NCBI GenBank assembly: GCA_030428745.1 | Contig: JAUIEG010000138.1 | Location: 1-6,892 of the forward strand | DNA: 6,892 nucleotides | Direction of reading: 5' to 3' | Source: Alphaproteobacteria bacterium | Lineage (GTDB): Bacteria > Pseudomonadota > Alphaproteobacteria > Caulobacterales > Parvularculaceae | Shown here: piece by piece, positions 6,285-6,892 of the stretch | Layout: each line of letters starts with the position of its first letter | How positions within the stretch are numbered: the stretch's first letter is position 1 | Notes under the pieces: generated by a model | The model's database searches: none | What the model was told of the DNA's origin: nothing | Seen by the model: the letters and a program-made list of their open reading frames with translations, nothing else | Program-made: the position numbers and the translations under genes

Positions 6285-6892
6285 ATGCAGACAGATAATC
6301 TTGCCGCCGCCGCTCACATGAACAATGCTTCTGGGGACCGGGCGGACGTCCCGGTTTATGAATATGACGCATCCCGCAGCCGCTACGAGTACGCCTGGAA
6401 CGATCTAAAGCGCGCTGTTGCGCGGCCCAGGCTGATCTTTACCCTGGTGCGCACCACTTTCTTCAATCGTTATAAAAACACCGCACTTGGCGCCTTCTGG
6501 GTGACCGCGACCACGCTCCTCTTGGTCACCGGCCTGTCTGTACTCTATGGAAAAATCTTCGGCGCGGACCTCAAATACTTTTTCCCATATGTGGCGACCG
6601 GCATGATTGTCTGGGGATTGATTTCAATGCTGATCAATGATGGCGCAGCCGCTTTCATTCTCGGCGCCAATACATTTAATCAGACGCCCATCGCGAAAAG
6701 TATCTTCGCCTTTCGCGCGGTTGGCCTGCCTTTCATGACCTTCGCTTTCCGGGTCGTGCTGATTGCCGTCGTTCTTGCGGCGACACAAAACATTCCCACG
6801 CTCGTCGACGTTCTTCTTGCGCTTTGCGGATTGGTTATCATCGCATGGACGGGGTTCTGGTTTGCCCTCGTCGCGGGAACGATTGGTCTGCG
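6285..6892 (+). CDS. Polysaccharide ABC transporter permease, Wzm/KpsM type (ABC-2), 3' truncated by window end
   Basis: The frame opens at ATG 6285 and runs off the window after 202 codons without a stop; full-length relatives are about 260-290 aa. It is an inner-membrane permease subunit that, with a Wzt/KpsT-type ATPase (not in the window), exports undecaprenyl-linked O-antigen or capsule glycans. After a polar cytoplasmic N-terminus (1-50) comes the amphipathic segment with FFNRYKNTALGAFW at 59-72, the family's Y-K-x-x-x-LG-x-x-W feature. Membrane segments follow at about 70-89, 99-118, 148-167 and 173-200. YFFPYVATGMIVWGLIS at 98-114 and LINDGAAAFI at 116-125 are typical of polysaccharide ABC permeases. 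Neither ATG 6285 nor ATG 6318 (residue 12) has a convincing Shine-Dalgarno; the upstream frame is open but has no ATG, GTG or TTG that I saw near it. The family is confident; the transported glycan is unknown. Confidence 0.88.
   Translation, partial: MQTDNLAAAAHMNNASGDRADVPVYEYDASRSRYEYAWNDLKRAVARPRLIFTLVRTTFFNRYKNTALGAFWVTATTLLLVTGLSVLYGKIFGADLKYFFPYVATGMIVWGLISMLINDGAAAFILGANTFNQTPIAKSIFAFRAVGLPFMTFAFRVVLIAVVLAATQNIPTLVDVLLALCGLVIIAWTGFWFALVAGTIGL

Overview
The window looks like part of a surface-polysaccharide locus from an alphaproteobacterium. The evidence is moderately GC-rich DNA, frequent GTG-type starts, GDP-mannose-to-GDP-fucose enzymes, a PEP-CTERM/VPLPA-CTERM-like sorted exoprotein, and a polysaccharide ABC-transporter permease of the type common in this class. 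The class is inferred from protein style only; genus cannot be read from this window.

Layout, left to right. Bases 1-178 are a leader (possibly with the tail of an unrecognised upstream gene) in front of a tight two-gene + strand operon: gmd (GDP-mannose 4,6-dehydratase, 179-1225) and fcl (GDP-L-fucose synthase, 1232-2188). Together these convert GDP-mannose to GDP-L-fucose. A strong 11-bp hairpin at 2200-2227 ends this operon and, with a better T-tract, the convergent minus-strand gene at 2256-2909. That gene encodes a secreted 217-aa protein with a signal peptide and a C-terminal PEP-CTERM-type tripartite sorting signal. A near-consensus sigma-54 promoter (-24/-12) lies 54 bp upstream of its start. 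About 600 bp without a recognisable gene follow (2910-3510).

Next comes a 458-aa protein with two methyltransferase domains in tandem (3511-4887): an N-terminal class I domain and a C-terminal FkbM-type domain. It converges, with only 9 bp between stop codons, on a minus-strand radical SAM/SPASM protein (4897 to about 5979). A 305-bp divergent promoter region with small direct and inverted repeats separates this from a + strand ABC-2 permease of the Wzm/KpsM type (6285 to the window end, truncated).

Working picture (inference): a fucose-containing glycan is built on GDP-L-fucose, methylated by the tandem methyltransferase, and exported by an ABC transporter whose permease begins at the right edge. 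The PEP-CTERM protein is probably processed by an exosortase encoded elsewhere and is probably switched on by RpoN with a PrsR-like activator. The role of the radical SAM enzyme is unknown. The most interesting points are the sigma-54 promoter on the PEP-CTERM gene, the fused double methyltransferase, and the orphan radical SAM/SPASM enzyme in a glycan locus.
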